DNA of 42,258 nt, from positions 1 to 42,258 of IMG/VR virus record IMGVR_UViG_3300033182_000660; one strand, 5' to 3'. Numbering within the stretch: the stretch's first letter is position 1; every line of letters starts with the position of its first letter. The notes under the pieces were generated by a model. That model had not been told where the DNA came from. It saw only the letters and a list, made by a program, of their open reading frames with translations, and did no database searches. Source of the DNA: a virus. A program made the translations under genes and the position numbers. Shown here one piece after another: positions 23,501 to 31,242 of this stretch.

Positions 23501-24654
23501 TGAGCTAATTCTTTTTGCACACCTGGTTTAGTTAAATCACCTTCAAATAAAGCGTCATCTAATAATTTCAAGAAATCTTTTCGTTCTTGACTAGAAGAAG
23601 CATTAAAAAATTTTCTAAACTCTGGAAACATTTTGTCTACTTCTTTATCTATTCTTGCAACTTTTTCCTCTGCAAAGTTTGTATCTCTCATTCCTCTTTG
23701 CTTTTGAGTTTGTTTTGCAAGTGCTAATTCAATGGGTTTTTCACCTCTAAATCTAAAGAACGATGCAAGTTTATCTAATCCTCTTTCTATTTTAGAACTA
23801 CTTAATGCAAGTTCTTTTCCTCTTTTAGCTAATGTTTTTGCTCCAAGTCCAATACCATATACAAAAGGTGAAAGTAATATTGATTCACCACCAAATTTTA
23901 TTCTATTCAATAGTTTTCTAGATGCATCATCTGAAACATCTGATTGTACATCTCTATCTAATTCAGTTGGACCTGCTTCAAATAAATCTCCAAATGTTCC
24001 TATCTTTTCATTATCAACTACAAATACTTCACCAGCTCCACCACCAACAACTATCGTTCCAAATCTTTTTGTACCAGATAATTTATTTAATTGATCTGCC
24101 TTATCAGTTCCTTTTTTTATATTTTTGTTTTTTGGATTTACATATTTGTTTGCTTTCTTTGCATTGACCGCTTTCTTAGCTATTTTTTTAGCTGCAGCTT
24201 CAACACCTTTCAAAGCTGTCTTTGCACCTATAGTACCAAAACCATATATTTGAGTAATTGCTTCTGATATCTTACCAGCAGCTCTTTGTTCTGCCATCTC
24301 TTCAAATGGATTTAGCTTATCAAAGAATTGTTCTACTTCTGCAGCATAACTTACACTATCTGATTTCGGCACGCCAAATAATTCACCACCACCTAAATCA
24401 AATATTTCTGCTGTTACAGATGCAAAACCTTCTGGTATCTTGATACCTCCTGATATTATACCAGATGCAAAAGATGTAAGACCACTTATTTCATTATTTT
24501 GTTCTGCAGGTAATTCAATATCAGTTTCATCTGTTCCTGCCTTAACTAAATCTTTTTGATTTTGCTCTATTATTTTTTCTTGTTTATTCTTCTCCTCTTT
24601 TTGCTTAGGAGTTAAAGGTTTAAACCTTGGATCATCTAGGCTTAGAGTAGCCAT
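20545..24654 (-). CDS. Large internal virion/ejection-type protein, 1369 aa
   Basis: The largest protein in the window, mostly helical and Lys/Leu-rich. It has Gly-rich hydrophobic stretches that could insert in membranes (for example FASGIISGGIKIPEGFASV near residue 70, FGTIVVGGGAGEVFVV near 200, GESILLSPFVYGIGLGAKTL near 255 and GMSTAMAGIPYGLIKG near 965). No transglycosylase or peptidase motif is recognised. Its size, position at the end of the virion operon and neighbours (Gln-rich and MFRRGG proteins) match the internal or ejection proteins of podoviruses (T7 gp15/gp16-like in role only). It would leave the capsid to form a channel for DNA. Not confirmed by homology here. Confidence 0.55.
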   Translation of the reverse strand: MATLSLDDPRFKPLTPKQKEEKNKQEKIIEQNQKDLVKAGTDETDIELPAEQNNEISGLTSFASGIISGGIKIPEGFASVTAEIFDLGGGELFGVPKSDSVSYAAEVEQFFDKLNPFEEMAEQRAAGKISEAITQIYGFGTIGAKTALKGVEAAAKKIAKKAVNAKKANKYVNPKNKNIKKGTDKADQLNKLSGTKRFGTIVVGGGAGEVFVVDNEKIGTFGDLFEAGPTELDRDVQSDVSDDASRKLLNRIKFGGESILLSPFVYGIGLGAKTLAKRGKELALSSSKIERGLDKLASFFRFRGEKPIELALAKQTQKQRGMRDTNFAEEKVARIDKEVDKMFPEFRKFFNASSSQERKDFLKLLDDALFEGDLTKPGVQKELAQKINKAAVERLGQQDGAVVASKLNELLGDVRKEFNDLLQITAAGPGAKTDLPVGVTQDLRKIMGNRVKNYIGNTFEIFENAEAGFFEKYKPTRQATENAINLFMRYAAKNKNPITELEAEAMVNNIIKSVRKMDPSKDTLPSFYYENLSKSAKEPESIKTFAQTLEKKLPGGKKEIQVIGKGSKIFRELFGEINDARHSIFEGMNKLSVIARKNQLFDEILDADDAMKAAVKSDTPYGQRGFFHSSPLAAKQAFGPNVKAGDIVKIDDYVQEYFKDGVLINRLAGSWTHKSIAEGFSNVSQMQSWMRGEARGQSQLGKTFSAAWRYGVLTPKAGAQYAKTILSIPTHIRNFLSSGAFSLANGTMFTDPRVFAKAMQNAFGTVQVGGPRKPLSQEKYREYLELGIVNTNVRIGDLRNLMKDVRFGEGNIATDSVMRPMLNTLNKKLSRGIKKSGKFMQDLYVAEDDFWKILNYEVQLIQRGQKYANAGIKVSDDALKREVSQIVQDTIPNYSKVGEFVRAMRMSPLGNFMSWPSEVFRTGAGIFRQIVKDLKDPVTGKINPITSTNPMKGLGMKRLIGMSTAMAGIPYGLIKGSQAIFGVSDEEADAGRDFVAPWSKNSQLIFTRDPETGELYYTDWSKNNVYDTLSRPFQSVLTNIQQGIEDEEILLKGFVEGITKAAGETASPFISESIFTEAFADVFIRGGRTREGQELWNENTPFPEAVRITLEHIIKTLKPTTAPFERTYKAIKGIPGKGPTMYEVPYELAGIFGFRLEKVDPKKALGFYLSDFQQGQSDARKLFTGGKFGVLSGEPKTPKDVIERYYTANKVLFDVRKKMLTHIRNARTLGINPNQLKEIFDKRNIPISTLEDLLSGQFKPFFPSEAIQERFMDISRESGQPNPFLGARGTLKALEGAFKSQNLYGDFNIDLEPFLPDTDPQGGAALPEQPEPIVTSQAPGVMNQGLTQTENALLSEEEKQIRLRQRGLA

Positions 24655-24657
24655 GTA

Positions 24658-25488
24658 TTAACCCTCTGCTGAATTTGTTGCTGGATCGTATCGGTAGGTA
24701 TTACCTTGATTGTCAAATATAAAGAAGTCTGATTCTTTTGGATCATAAATAATATCGCCTGGTTCTCCTCCTGGAACAGATCTTATTATTTCACCTGCTC
24801 TAGTTCCATAATCATAAAATACAATTCCTTTAAATTTAGCTAAAACTTCTGGAGATGCAGTTCTTTCAAAATTAACTACCTTACGAGCATGAAAATCTGG
24901 TTGTTTTTGTAATTCTAAATTACCACTTTCAGTGTATGTTTTTTCTCTATCTATTTGTTGAGTGATAATTGAAGGTATAACACCTTTTTTAGCAGGATCT
25001 GCATCAGGATTATCTAATTTAAATTGTAATTCAGCTATTTTATTTTGACCCTTTTGTATTTCTACATCAATTCTATTTTGCATTTCTTCATCAAATTGAG
25101 TTTGTTGTTGCTGTAATTTTAACATTTCAATTTTTCTTTTCTCATCTTCAATCTCTTGATTGATATCTGCTACAACACCTTCAATAGCTAATTCTTTTTC
25201 AGCTTCTCTTTGTGCTTGTATGTTTTGAAATAATCTGCTTGTAGGTTCTTTAAATGCTTTTGCTAAATTAGCAAGAGTTCCGCCTCCGCCAGTTGTAGAT
25301 AAACCACTTAAACCACCTTCAATTAATAATTGTGCAACAGGATCAATTGCAGGTTTAGAATATGCTTTAGCTGCTTCCATTATTCTTTCAGAAGGTGTAC
25401 CATTCTCAAAATTTTCTCTCATTCCAGAAGTAATACCACCATCGACATTACCACCTCTTCTAAACATAGGTCTTCTTAATGTTTTCAT
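24658..25488 (-). CDS. Virion-associated protein with MFRRGG motif
   Basis: A 276-aa protein starting MKTLRRPMFRRGGNVDGGIT. The basic, Gly-rich MFRRGG-x-x-x-GGI start is a recurring feature of marine phage late proteins. A coiled coil (~115-180) follows and a beta-rich C-terminus (VVNFERTAS..., FDNQGNTYRYDP). A longer frame starts at 25533, but the 15 added residues overlap the upstream gene and do not look conserved. The gene begins four bases after the upstream stop. Its role is probably in ejection or as an internal virion protein, by position only. Confidence 0.6.
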   Translation of the reverse strand: MKTLRRPMFRRGGNVDGGITSGMRENFENGTPSERIMEAAKAYSKPAIDPVAQLLIEGGLSGLSTTGGGGTLANLAKAFKEPTSRLFQNIQAQREAEKELAIEGVVADINQEIEDEKRKIEMLKLQQQQTQFDEEMQNRIDVEIQKGQNKIAELQFKLDNPDADPAKKGVIPSIITQQIDREKTYTESGNLELQKQPDFHARKVVNFERTASPEVLAKFKGIVFYDYGTRAGEIIRSVPGGEPGDIIYDPKESDFFIFDNQGNTYRYDPATNSAEG

Positions 25489-25492
25489 ATTA

Positions 25493-26293
25493 TTATAATG
25501 CTCTATATATACCAGCCAACGTAGCTCCTGCACTTAATGCAGTTTGTAATGGGCTAGGTGTAGGCTGAACTGTTGTTTGTGTTCCACCAGGATATCCTGA
25601 GATTAGACCCATGATGCCTGATCCTAAAGTCTGTGCTGCAGTTAAAGGTTGTTGCTGTTGAGCTTGTGCCAACTGTTGTTGAGCAGATAACTCTGCTTGC
25701 TGTTGTGCTTGTTGTTGAGCACCAAGTGTTGATAAACTTGCAATCTGTTGTCCTCTTAATGCAGGTGTTACTTGACCTAATTGTAATTGTCTTGCAAAGT
25801 CAGCTCCTGCTGCTTGTTGCGCTTGACCAAAACCTTGTTGTAATAATTGTGCTTGTAATGCTGCTCTGTTTCTAGCTTGATTAGATAAAAATTCTGCTCT
25901 TTGTACACCTTCTCTTGCACCACCAAATGCTCCTGCACCAATTGCTTGTTGTGCTAATGAAGGTAATCCCATTTGTGTTTGTCTATCAAATTCTGCAAGT
26001 GTTGTATCAATTACTTCTTGTTGATATGGTGACATGAAAGCTTGATAAGCTTGTGGTCCAGTTCTTGATGCAGCTGTCTGTAAGAAAGGTTCAAATCCAC
26101 CTAATCCACCAGCTAAACTTTCTGCTTGTGTTTGTAATGCTCCAGGGCCAGCTACAAATTGTGGACCTAATGTTTGTGATAAGTCAGCTTCTTTTAATCC
26201 ACCAACTGCTTTTGTTAATTCTGCTAAATATGGTTTTGCTGCAGCTTCTATAAACGGAGCTGGTTGTGTTATTTGTGTTATTGTTTCAGCCAT
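25493..26293 (-). CDS. Gln/Ala-rich virion-associated protein
   Basis: A 266-aa, strongly helical protein with very high Gln and Ala content (for example QQQAQQQAELSAQQQLAQAQ, about residues 190-210). The conserved part is YQQEVIDTTLAEFDRQ (~110-125) and GAFGGAREGVQRAEF (~137-151), a pattern I recognise from marine phage late proteins beside internal virion genes. It lacks Cys and has no signal peptide. A scaffold, ejection or internal-core function is inferred from composition and place. Confidence 0.6.
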   Translation of the reverse strand: MAETITQITQPAPFIEAAAKPYLAELTKAVGGLKEADLSQTLGPQFVAGPGALQTQAESLAGGLGGFEPFLQTAASRTGPQAYQAFMSPYQQEVIDTTLAEFDRQTQMGLPSLAQQAIGAGAFGGAREGVQRAEFLSNQARNRAALQAQLLQQGFGQAQQAAGADFARQLQLGQVTPALRGQQIASLSTLGAQQQAQQQAELSAQQQLAQAQQQQPLTAAQTLGSGIMGLISGYPGGTQTTVQPTPSPLQTALSAGATLAGIYRAL

Positions 26294-27087
26294 TAAACTC
26301 TTCCTCCATTTTCTAAAGTTTTCATCATACTGTACATACGTTCAGCACCTTTGTTGACATCACCATCACCCATTCCTCTTACAGCGTCAGCTGTAAATAC
26401 AAATTCGTTATTAGACAACATTGCAGGAATGTCATCTGCCTTTTCTTTTACACCAACTGGAGGAATAAATCCACCTGTTTCTCTTAAATCTAGCTCTGTT
26501 ACACCTGCTGGATTTTGATTTAATGGTAGGCCCATGATGCCTGATGCCTTCATCGCATTCTCTTCTGGACTACCCATAGCATAGCCCATTCTACCACCAT
26601 CAGCAGCATATTCTCTTAAATCTATTTTTAATTGTTCTGCGATTTGCTCGTCCGAATATCCTAAATTTTTGTAATTAGCAATTAACTCTCTCTTTAGTTC
26701 ATCTATTTCTTCTTGAGTTCTACCACCCACTAAATCTTCTCCAGGTAGTAAATCAGGTTTTGTAAGATAATCAGTTACACCTGCTATCCCTGTTCCAATA
26801 GCTACATCTCTTAAAACACCACCAAGTTTTGCAAATTTACCACCTTCTGAAAGACTGCCCATCACTTGTGATATTCCAGTTTTTAAAGGTGATAAAGCTT
26901 GAAAACCTTTAAAAGGAGTAAATGGAACACCATAAGTTGCTGCTGCTAATAATGTAGCTTTACCTAAGTCAGATTTAGCAAAGTCCTTAACTCCACTAAC
27001 AGCTTTTTTAACAGGTTTAGTAATAGATTTTACCAGGCTTCCTAAGCCATACAGTTGTCTGGGCATTTGTCCTCTTGATATTGTCAT
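26293..27087 (-). CDS. Virion-associated protein with NNEFVFTADAVRG motif
   Basis: A 264-aa protein. It starts with a Gly/Lys-rich region (YGLGSLVKSITKPVKKAVSG), contains a hydrophobic segment (KATLLAAATYGVPF), and ends with VKEKADDIPAMLSNNEFVF followed by TADAVRGMGDGD, a block that recurs in many uncultured marine phage late genes. No enzymatic motif. Its start is not preceded by a clear ribosome-binding site. Predicted internal or ejection protein. Confidence 0.65.
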   Translation of the reverse strand: MTISRGQMPRQLYGLGSLVKSITKPVKKAVSGVKDFAKSDLGKATLLAAATYGVPFTPFKGFQALSPLKTGISQVMGSLSEGGKFAKLGGVLRDVAIGTGIAGVTDYLTKPDLLPGEDLVGGRTQEEIDELKRELIANYKNLGYSDEQIAEQLKIDLREYAADGGRMGYAMGSPEENAMKASGIMGLPLNQNPAGVTELDLRETGGFIPPVGVKEKADDIPAMLSNNEFVFTADAVRGMGDGDVNKGAERMYSMMKTLENGGRV

Positions 27088-27142
27088 ATTTTATATAATT
27101 AAACTAGTTTAGAGCAGGTGTGAAATCCTGTGATTTTATATA

Positions 27143-28045
27143 CTATTTTATTTTTTCACCATCGTCAATACGTTTTAAAGACTGTAATTCGTCTAAGAAA
27201 CGTCCACAATAAGAGTGTTCACCAACATGTGTTATATAGTCTGAAACATAGGCAAATACTTTACCACCCATATCTCTCCATCTTTGACAGAATCCAAAGT
27301 CTTCACCATAATATCTTTTGGTTTCTGGGTCATGTAATGTATCAAATAAATTATAAAAATTATCTTTTTTAGTTTCTTTTCCATTTATTACAGTTGGTTG
27401 GTATATTTCTAGCTCAGGATATTTTTCTATCATTTTTGTAATAACATGTCTTTTTATCAACATACATCCTGTAGGTACATGTGTTGCTTCTATAATATCA
27501 TTCTCCATAGCTATTCTATTTTTATCAGGTACCTTAATAGGAAACATATATCCAGATTTGATAACATCGCTTTTCTTTTTTATCATTTCATATTTTTCAG
27601 TTAATACTTTCCACATCTTATCTTGATCAATAGTCTTCATTGGATATGGACATGCAATGACATCTTTGTCTTTTTCAATCATATTGATAATAGTAGAATA
27701 TTGAAAGTCGATGTCAGAATCTATAAACAATAGATATTCATAATCATGTTCGTGATTTAAAAAATCAGCTACACATAGATTTCTACCTTGTGTAACTAAA
27801 GAAGATTTCAATAATGTAAAACTGACTAATATATTATTCTTGATACACTCTTGTTGAAACTTTAATACAGCCTGAGTGTAATGCATTGATACTTCAGAAT
27901 GACATGGTGTACATACCATAATCTTGTATTTAGGCTGTCCACCTAAATTTATTTCAGTAATTACATTGCCTGTTTTTATAGTTTGATAAGTATCATCGTT
28001 TGGTTTTACTTTTTTATTAAACCATATTGGATCATTGTTTCGCAT
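27143..28045 (-). CDS. GT-A-type glycosyltransferase
   Basis: A 300-aa protein with a GT-A fold. The nucleotide-sugar metal site is LFIDSDIDF (DSD, 109-111), after a beta-alpha unit (KIMVCTPCHSEVSMHYTQAV), and an acidic, aromatic GEDFGFCQRWRDMGG motif (~254-268) is the usual acceptor/base region. Relatives add single sugars to proteins, lipids or nucleobases. It overlaps the next glycosyltransferase by 14 nt, so the pair is co-expressed, and sits inside the tail region. Substrate unknown; tail proteins or lipopolysaccharide are candidates. Confidence 0.8.
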   Translation of the reverse strand: MRNNDPIWFNKKVKPNDDTYQTIKTGNVITEINLGGQPKYKIMVCTPCHSEVSMHYTQAVLKFQQECIKNNILVSFTLLKSSLVTQGRNLCVADFLNHEHDYEYLLFIDSDIDFQYSTIINMIEKDKDVIACPYPMKTIDQDKMWKVLTEKYEMIKKKSDVIKSGYMFPIKVPDKNRIAMENDIIEATHVPTGCMLIKRHVITKMIEKYPELEIYQPTVINGKETKKDNFYNLFDTLHDPETKRYYGEDFGFCQRWRDMGGKVFAYVSDYITHVGEHSYCGRFLDELQSLKRIDDGEKIK

Positions 28046-28979
28046 TAATTGCTCCTTCTAAAAATCGTGTCCAGGCTAAACCTTGTTTGTTCCAGTTATA
28101 ATATTTGTTTGTGTATTTTATTTGAAATTTTAGATGTTCATTTACTGCTTCACTTTCTAAAGATTCCGCAGCTGCTTCTATAGCAGCAGCAAATTTAGTA
28201 GCTAATAATTTATAGTTATCTGTGTAGGGAATATAAATAGGAAACTCAGCGCCTGTTTCAAACAATGCACCAAGATCAGTTGTTATACAATACAAACCTG
28301 CTGCCATACATTCTAATAAAGATATACAAGATGTTTCTTCAAACGTGCTTGGATAAGCATACATTCTATATTTGTTTAGATTTTCTCTAATATATTTATT
28401 TGGTTTGTAGCCAATATAATTTACATTTGGTAATGCATCTGCTTGTTCATAAAGTGTTTGATAGTATTTATCATTTTGTTCATAAAAGCTTTTGCCATAT
28501 ATTTCTGTAGATGAATATACATCTAATGTAATCAAAGGATTATTTACTAACTGCATTGCACCTAATAAAATATTTAATCCTCTCCATGGTGTGTTTTGAT
28601 GTATGATTCTAATTGGTTTTCCTTTTTGATATGTTGTTTGTACAGGCTCTATTTTTTCTATACCGTTTTTTATAACAACACATTTCTCAGTAGGTAATCC
28701 AAAATACGTTCTAAACTTTTCATAATTCCAATGACTATTAAATACATACCAATCATACTTTTCATGATTAGATTTATTTTGAAACCATGGCGCAAGATTC
28801 GGTTGATCGTAAGAATTTTTCTGCCACAGAATATTTACTTTATCTCTATCTATAGGAACTTTTCCAGGTATAGATGTACATATTTGTACTTTATCTAATA
28901 GACTTGGATCTACATTATTACGTAGAAACTCAAACTGTAATTCTGTTCCGCCTTTAGGGTTTTGGTTTTTTATTATCAT
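28032..28979 (-). CDS. GT4/GT1-like glycosyltransferase
   Basis: A 315-aa GT-B-type protein. The C-terminal Rossmann domain shows VVIKNGIEKI (~114), the RIIHQNTPWRGLNILLGAMQ donor-fold strand and helix (~135-155), and the conserved PSTFEETSCISLLECMAAG (E-x7-E, ~215-233). The N-terminal GGTELQFEFL start fits the acceptor half, but it is short for the family (usually 350-400 aa). Together with the adjacent GT-A enzyme it probably builds or trims one glycan. Confidence 0.8.
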   Translation of the reverse strand: MIIKNQNPKGGTELQFEFLRNNVDPSLLDKVQICTSIPGKVPIDRDKVNILWQKNSYDQPNLAPWFQNKSNHEKYDWYVFNSHWNYEKFRTYFGLPTEKCVVIKNGIEKIEPVQTTYQKGKPIRIIHQNTPWRGLNILLGAMQLVNNPLITLDVYSSTEIYGKSFYEQNDKYYQTLYEQADALPNVNYIGYKPNKYIRENLNKYRMYAYPSTFEETSCISLLECMAAGLYCITTDLGALFETGAEFPIYIPYTDNYKLLATKFAAAIEAAAESLESEAVNEHLKFQIKYTNKYYNWNKQGLAWTRFLEGAINAKQ

Positions 28980-29145
28980 TGTTCATGACTTTCTGTAACA
29001 TATCTAAACCTTCTGGTGATATTGTAACTGTAACGTCTTGTACAATATCAGGTCCTTCTTTCTTTTCTTTAAACACTTCACCAGTTTTTTTATTACGGTA
29101 TGTAGTAACTGTGGTGCAATCTATTTTAGGTATGTCTTTATCCAT
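28954..29145 (-). CDS. Small hypothetical protein, 63 aa
   Basis: A 63-aa charged protein, MDKDIPKIDCTTVTTYRNKK then a GPDIVQDVTVTISPEGLDML segment. It starts 8 nt inside the end of the virion protein gene upstream (AATGG), so translation is coupled. A longer frame starts at 29187, but that part is unrelated out-of-frame overlap. It overlaps the GT-B gene by 26 nt. No function recognised. Confidence 0.5.
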   Translation of the reverse strand: MDKDIPKIDCTTVTTYRNKKTGEVFKEKKEGPDIVQDVTVTISPEGLDMLQKVMNNDNKKPKP

Positions 29146-29476
29146 TCTGGTCTTCTCTACTAATTTCAAGTATTGATATAGTAGCACTTATACCAGATGT
29201 ATTAGAAGTTTCAAGTTTTAGGATATCACTTTCTTCTAAAATAATAGGCCCTTTAGCAATATTACAAATAGTGGGTCCACTAATTGAAACATAAGCTATT
29301 TGATAGGTAGTTGAAGTAGAGCTATCTGTCACAGACGCTTTTACTACTTTAGATCCAGACTCATTTGTTATTTGTATATTTTGTATTATAGCATTTGCAT
29401 TACTAGGGCAAGTGTATACAGATACCTGACTTGTATCTGATGGATCATAGAATGCGTTTTTATAAATATTTGCCAT
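29138..29476 (-). CDS. Virion beta-sandwich protein, 112 aa
   Basis: A 112-aa protein of alternating hydrophobic and polar residues (SVYTCPSNANAIIQNIQITN, VKASVTDSSTSTTYQIAYVS), typical of a beta-sandwich. The start MANIYKNAFYDPSDTSQV resembles small structural proteins found in other marine phages. Its stop is within the next gene's start region, and it is coupled to the 245-aa gene upstream. Likely a tail or decoration subunit. Confidence 0.6.
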   Translation of the reverse strand: MANIYKNAFYDPSDTSQVSVYTCPSNANAIIQNIQITNESGSKVVKASVTDSSTSTTYQIAYVSISGPTICNIAKGPIILEESDILKLETSNTSGISATISILEISREDQNG

Positions 29477-30213
29477 TAGTTATCCTCTAAAATTAAATCA
29501 AACGTTCCACCAATACTAACATTTCCTGAGCCTTCGTTTTTACCTCTAAGTTCAATATCTGTTTTTTCAGGTATAACTAAAGGTACTGTAAAATCAACAA
29601 CCACATTGTTTCTATAAATTTCAAATAATTGTTTAATTTTAAAAATACTGTTTAATTCTCTTGTAAATAAACCTACAAAAGCTGCTTTATTATCTTTTGT
29701 CGAAGTTGCTTGTATTCTAGTTAAATATCCAGTTTTACCTGCAGGAATAGTATAATTAGCTTGTAGAGTTTGATTATCATATTCCGCTTCCATTCTAGAT
29801 TGTTCATTACCACCGATTGTTGCTGTAATTGTTCCTTCCATTCCATTAGATGATCCAGCAGTCAATACTTCCATTCTATTTACTCTTAAAAAAGTATTTG
29901 TAGAATTAACATTAGTTGTACCATTCATGGTAATCGTTTCTTCTTGAAAATCATAATTACCATCGAGTCCTTGTATTTTAATTGTTCTTGCACCTGTACC
30001 TGCAGAAGTGTCATCAGCATCATCTGATACAACAGTAACTGTTCCAGCAGATGTTGGGTAAGTAAAATTAGCAGAACTTAATGCAATCACTTCAAATGAA
30101 GTTGGCACTTGGTCATTGAATCCAAATTTATTAATAGATGAAAGTCCAGCAATATTACCTTTTGCAATATCCAATGCAAAACTAAGTTCTCTGTTTACAT
30201 TATCGCAAGACAT
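29476..30213 (-). CDS. Virion structural protein, 245 aa
   Basis: A 245-aa beta-rich protein with FEVIALSSANFTYPTSAG and YTIPAGKTGYLTRIQATS segments typical of phage structural jelly-rolls, and a RELNSIFKIKQLFEIYRNN helix near residue 190. A TTG start at 30225 is possible; the ATG at 30213, two bases past the upstream stop, is the better choice. I recognise the family as a marine phage virion protein. It probably belongs to the tail or baseplate. Confidence 0.65.
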   Translation of the reverse strand: MSCDNVNRELSFALDIAKGNIAGLSSINKFGFNDQVPTSFEVIALSSANFTYPTSAGTVTVVSDDADDTSAGTGARTIKIQGLDGNYDFQEETITMNGTTNVNSTNTFLRVNRMEVLTAGSSNGMEGTITATIGGNEQSRMEAEYDNQTLQANYTIPAGKTGYLTRIQATSTKDNKAAFVGLFTRELNSIFKIKQLFEIYRNNVVVDFTVPLVIPEKTDIELRGKNEGSGNVSIGGTFDLILEDN

Positions 30214-30214
30214 G

Positions 30215-30391
30215 TTAGCAACCAAACCTCATATTATACCAAGTAAATCTTTCCATTTCTTTTCTTAGATCATCTTGATATGAAAAATTTAATTGATTCT
30301 TTACTGTATCTAAAGCCTCTACAATTTGTCTTTGGTTAGACACATCATATTCATCTTTAGGTTCTGGAATAAATACTACTACTTTAGCCAT
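30215..30391 (-). CDS. Small conserved protein, 58 aa
   Basis: A 58-aa protein missing from longer-gene predictions: MAKVVVFIPEPKDEYDVSNQ, then a helix with RQIVEALDTVKNQLNF. I recognise this as a short protein that recurs among marine phage structural genes. Its start overlaps the upstream stop by one base (TAATG), and its stop is one base before the next ATG. Perhaps a chaperone or small virion subunit; unknown. Confidence 0.65.
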   Translation of the reverse strand: MAKVVVFIPEPKDEYDVSNQRQIVEALDTVKNQLNFSYQDDLRKEMERFTWYNMRFGC

Positions 30392-31242
30392 TATCTACTC
30401 GCTGCAAAATCTTTATTTGCTTGTTCATAAACACCTGAAGGAGCTGATCTTGCTCCACCATTTCCACCGCCTCCGCCTCTCATGATTGGAGGAACATTAC
30501 TAGCAGCACTTCTTCTAGCCATTTCTTCAGCAGCTTTTCTATTTCTTCTTCTTTGAATAAATTCCATAAGATTGTCTGATTGAACAAAATCACTTCCTCT
30601 AAAATTATTATAAGCTTGACGCAAACCACCTAATCCTCTTCTTGCTATATTTAATGGAGTTGGAATATTTCTTAAAAACTCAAATAGTTTTCCAATACCA
30701 GATGGTTCTTGACCAGGTAAATATTCTACTTGTTCTTCATCTTCTTCGTTTGCTACACCATAAGAAGTGTCAAAACCTAATGACGTAGGTGCTACATCCA
30801 TTATACCTCCAGATACATCAAACATATTAAATGGTTGGTTATATAATTTATTTGATACAGCCATTCCAGTATCTGTTGGCTCTGGTGCGTTATAAAATAT
30901 AGATTGTTCAGGTCTACTCACTCTTGGATTAAAGTTTTCAAATCTTGCTAAAGATTCATAATTAGAACGAAGTGGTTTTTTATCAAAGTAATTTACAAAA
31001 TCTATTCGTCTATTAATATCTGTAGATATATTACCTGATAAATCATCAGCTCCTCTTCTGAATTGTCTTTCCATAAAACGTGGAGTTCGATACTCAAATC
31101 CTGGTTGCATTGCTTGAAGTAAATTAGATGTAGCAATAGGAGCAGAAGCGTCTTGATAAAGACCTTCATAATTAATTTGTGGATTAGCAGATGCTCTAAC
31201 TACATCCAATAAATCATATATACCATTACCTAGATATGCCAT
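30391..31242 (-). CDS. Hypothetical virion-region protein, 283 aa
   Basis: A 283-aa protein with much Asn/Arg/Phe and few recognisable motifs. The N-terminal half is likely folded (YLGNGIYDLLDVVRASANPQ), residues ~185-235 are basic helices (IPTPLNIARRGLGGLRQAYN), and the end is a Gly-rich, low-complexity tail (GGGGGNGGARSAPSG). It sits directly after the P22 gp10-like gene, with a one-base overlap. Probably structural; no homologue recognised. Confidence 0.5.
   Translation of the reverse strand: MAYLGNGIYDLLDVVRASANPQINYEGLYQDASAPIATSNLLQAMQPGFEYRTPRFMERQFRRGADDLSGNISTDINRRIDFVNYFDKKPLRSNYESLARFENFNPRVSRPEQSIFYNAPEPTDTGMAVSNKLYNQPFNMFDVSGGIMDVAPTSLGFDTSYGVANEEDEEQVEYLPGQEPSGIGKLFEFLRNIPTPLNIARRGLGGLRQAYNNFRGSDFVQSDNLMEFIQRRRNRKAAEEMARRSAASNVPPIMRGGGGGNGGARSAPSGVYEQANKDFAASR

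Noticed and set aside
23732-24094. Plus-strand open frames inside the 1369-aa gene (also 21317-21535, 24258-24443 and others)
   Set aside because: Antisense shadows of a long minus-strand gene, with Ser/Pro/Leu-biased composition and no starts with ribosome sites.
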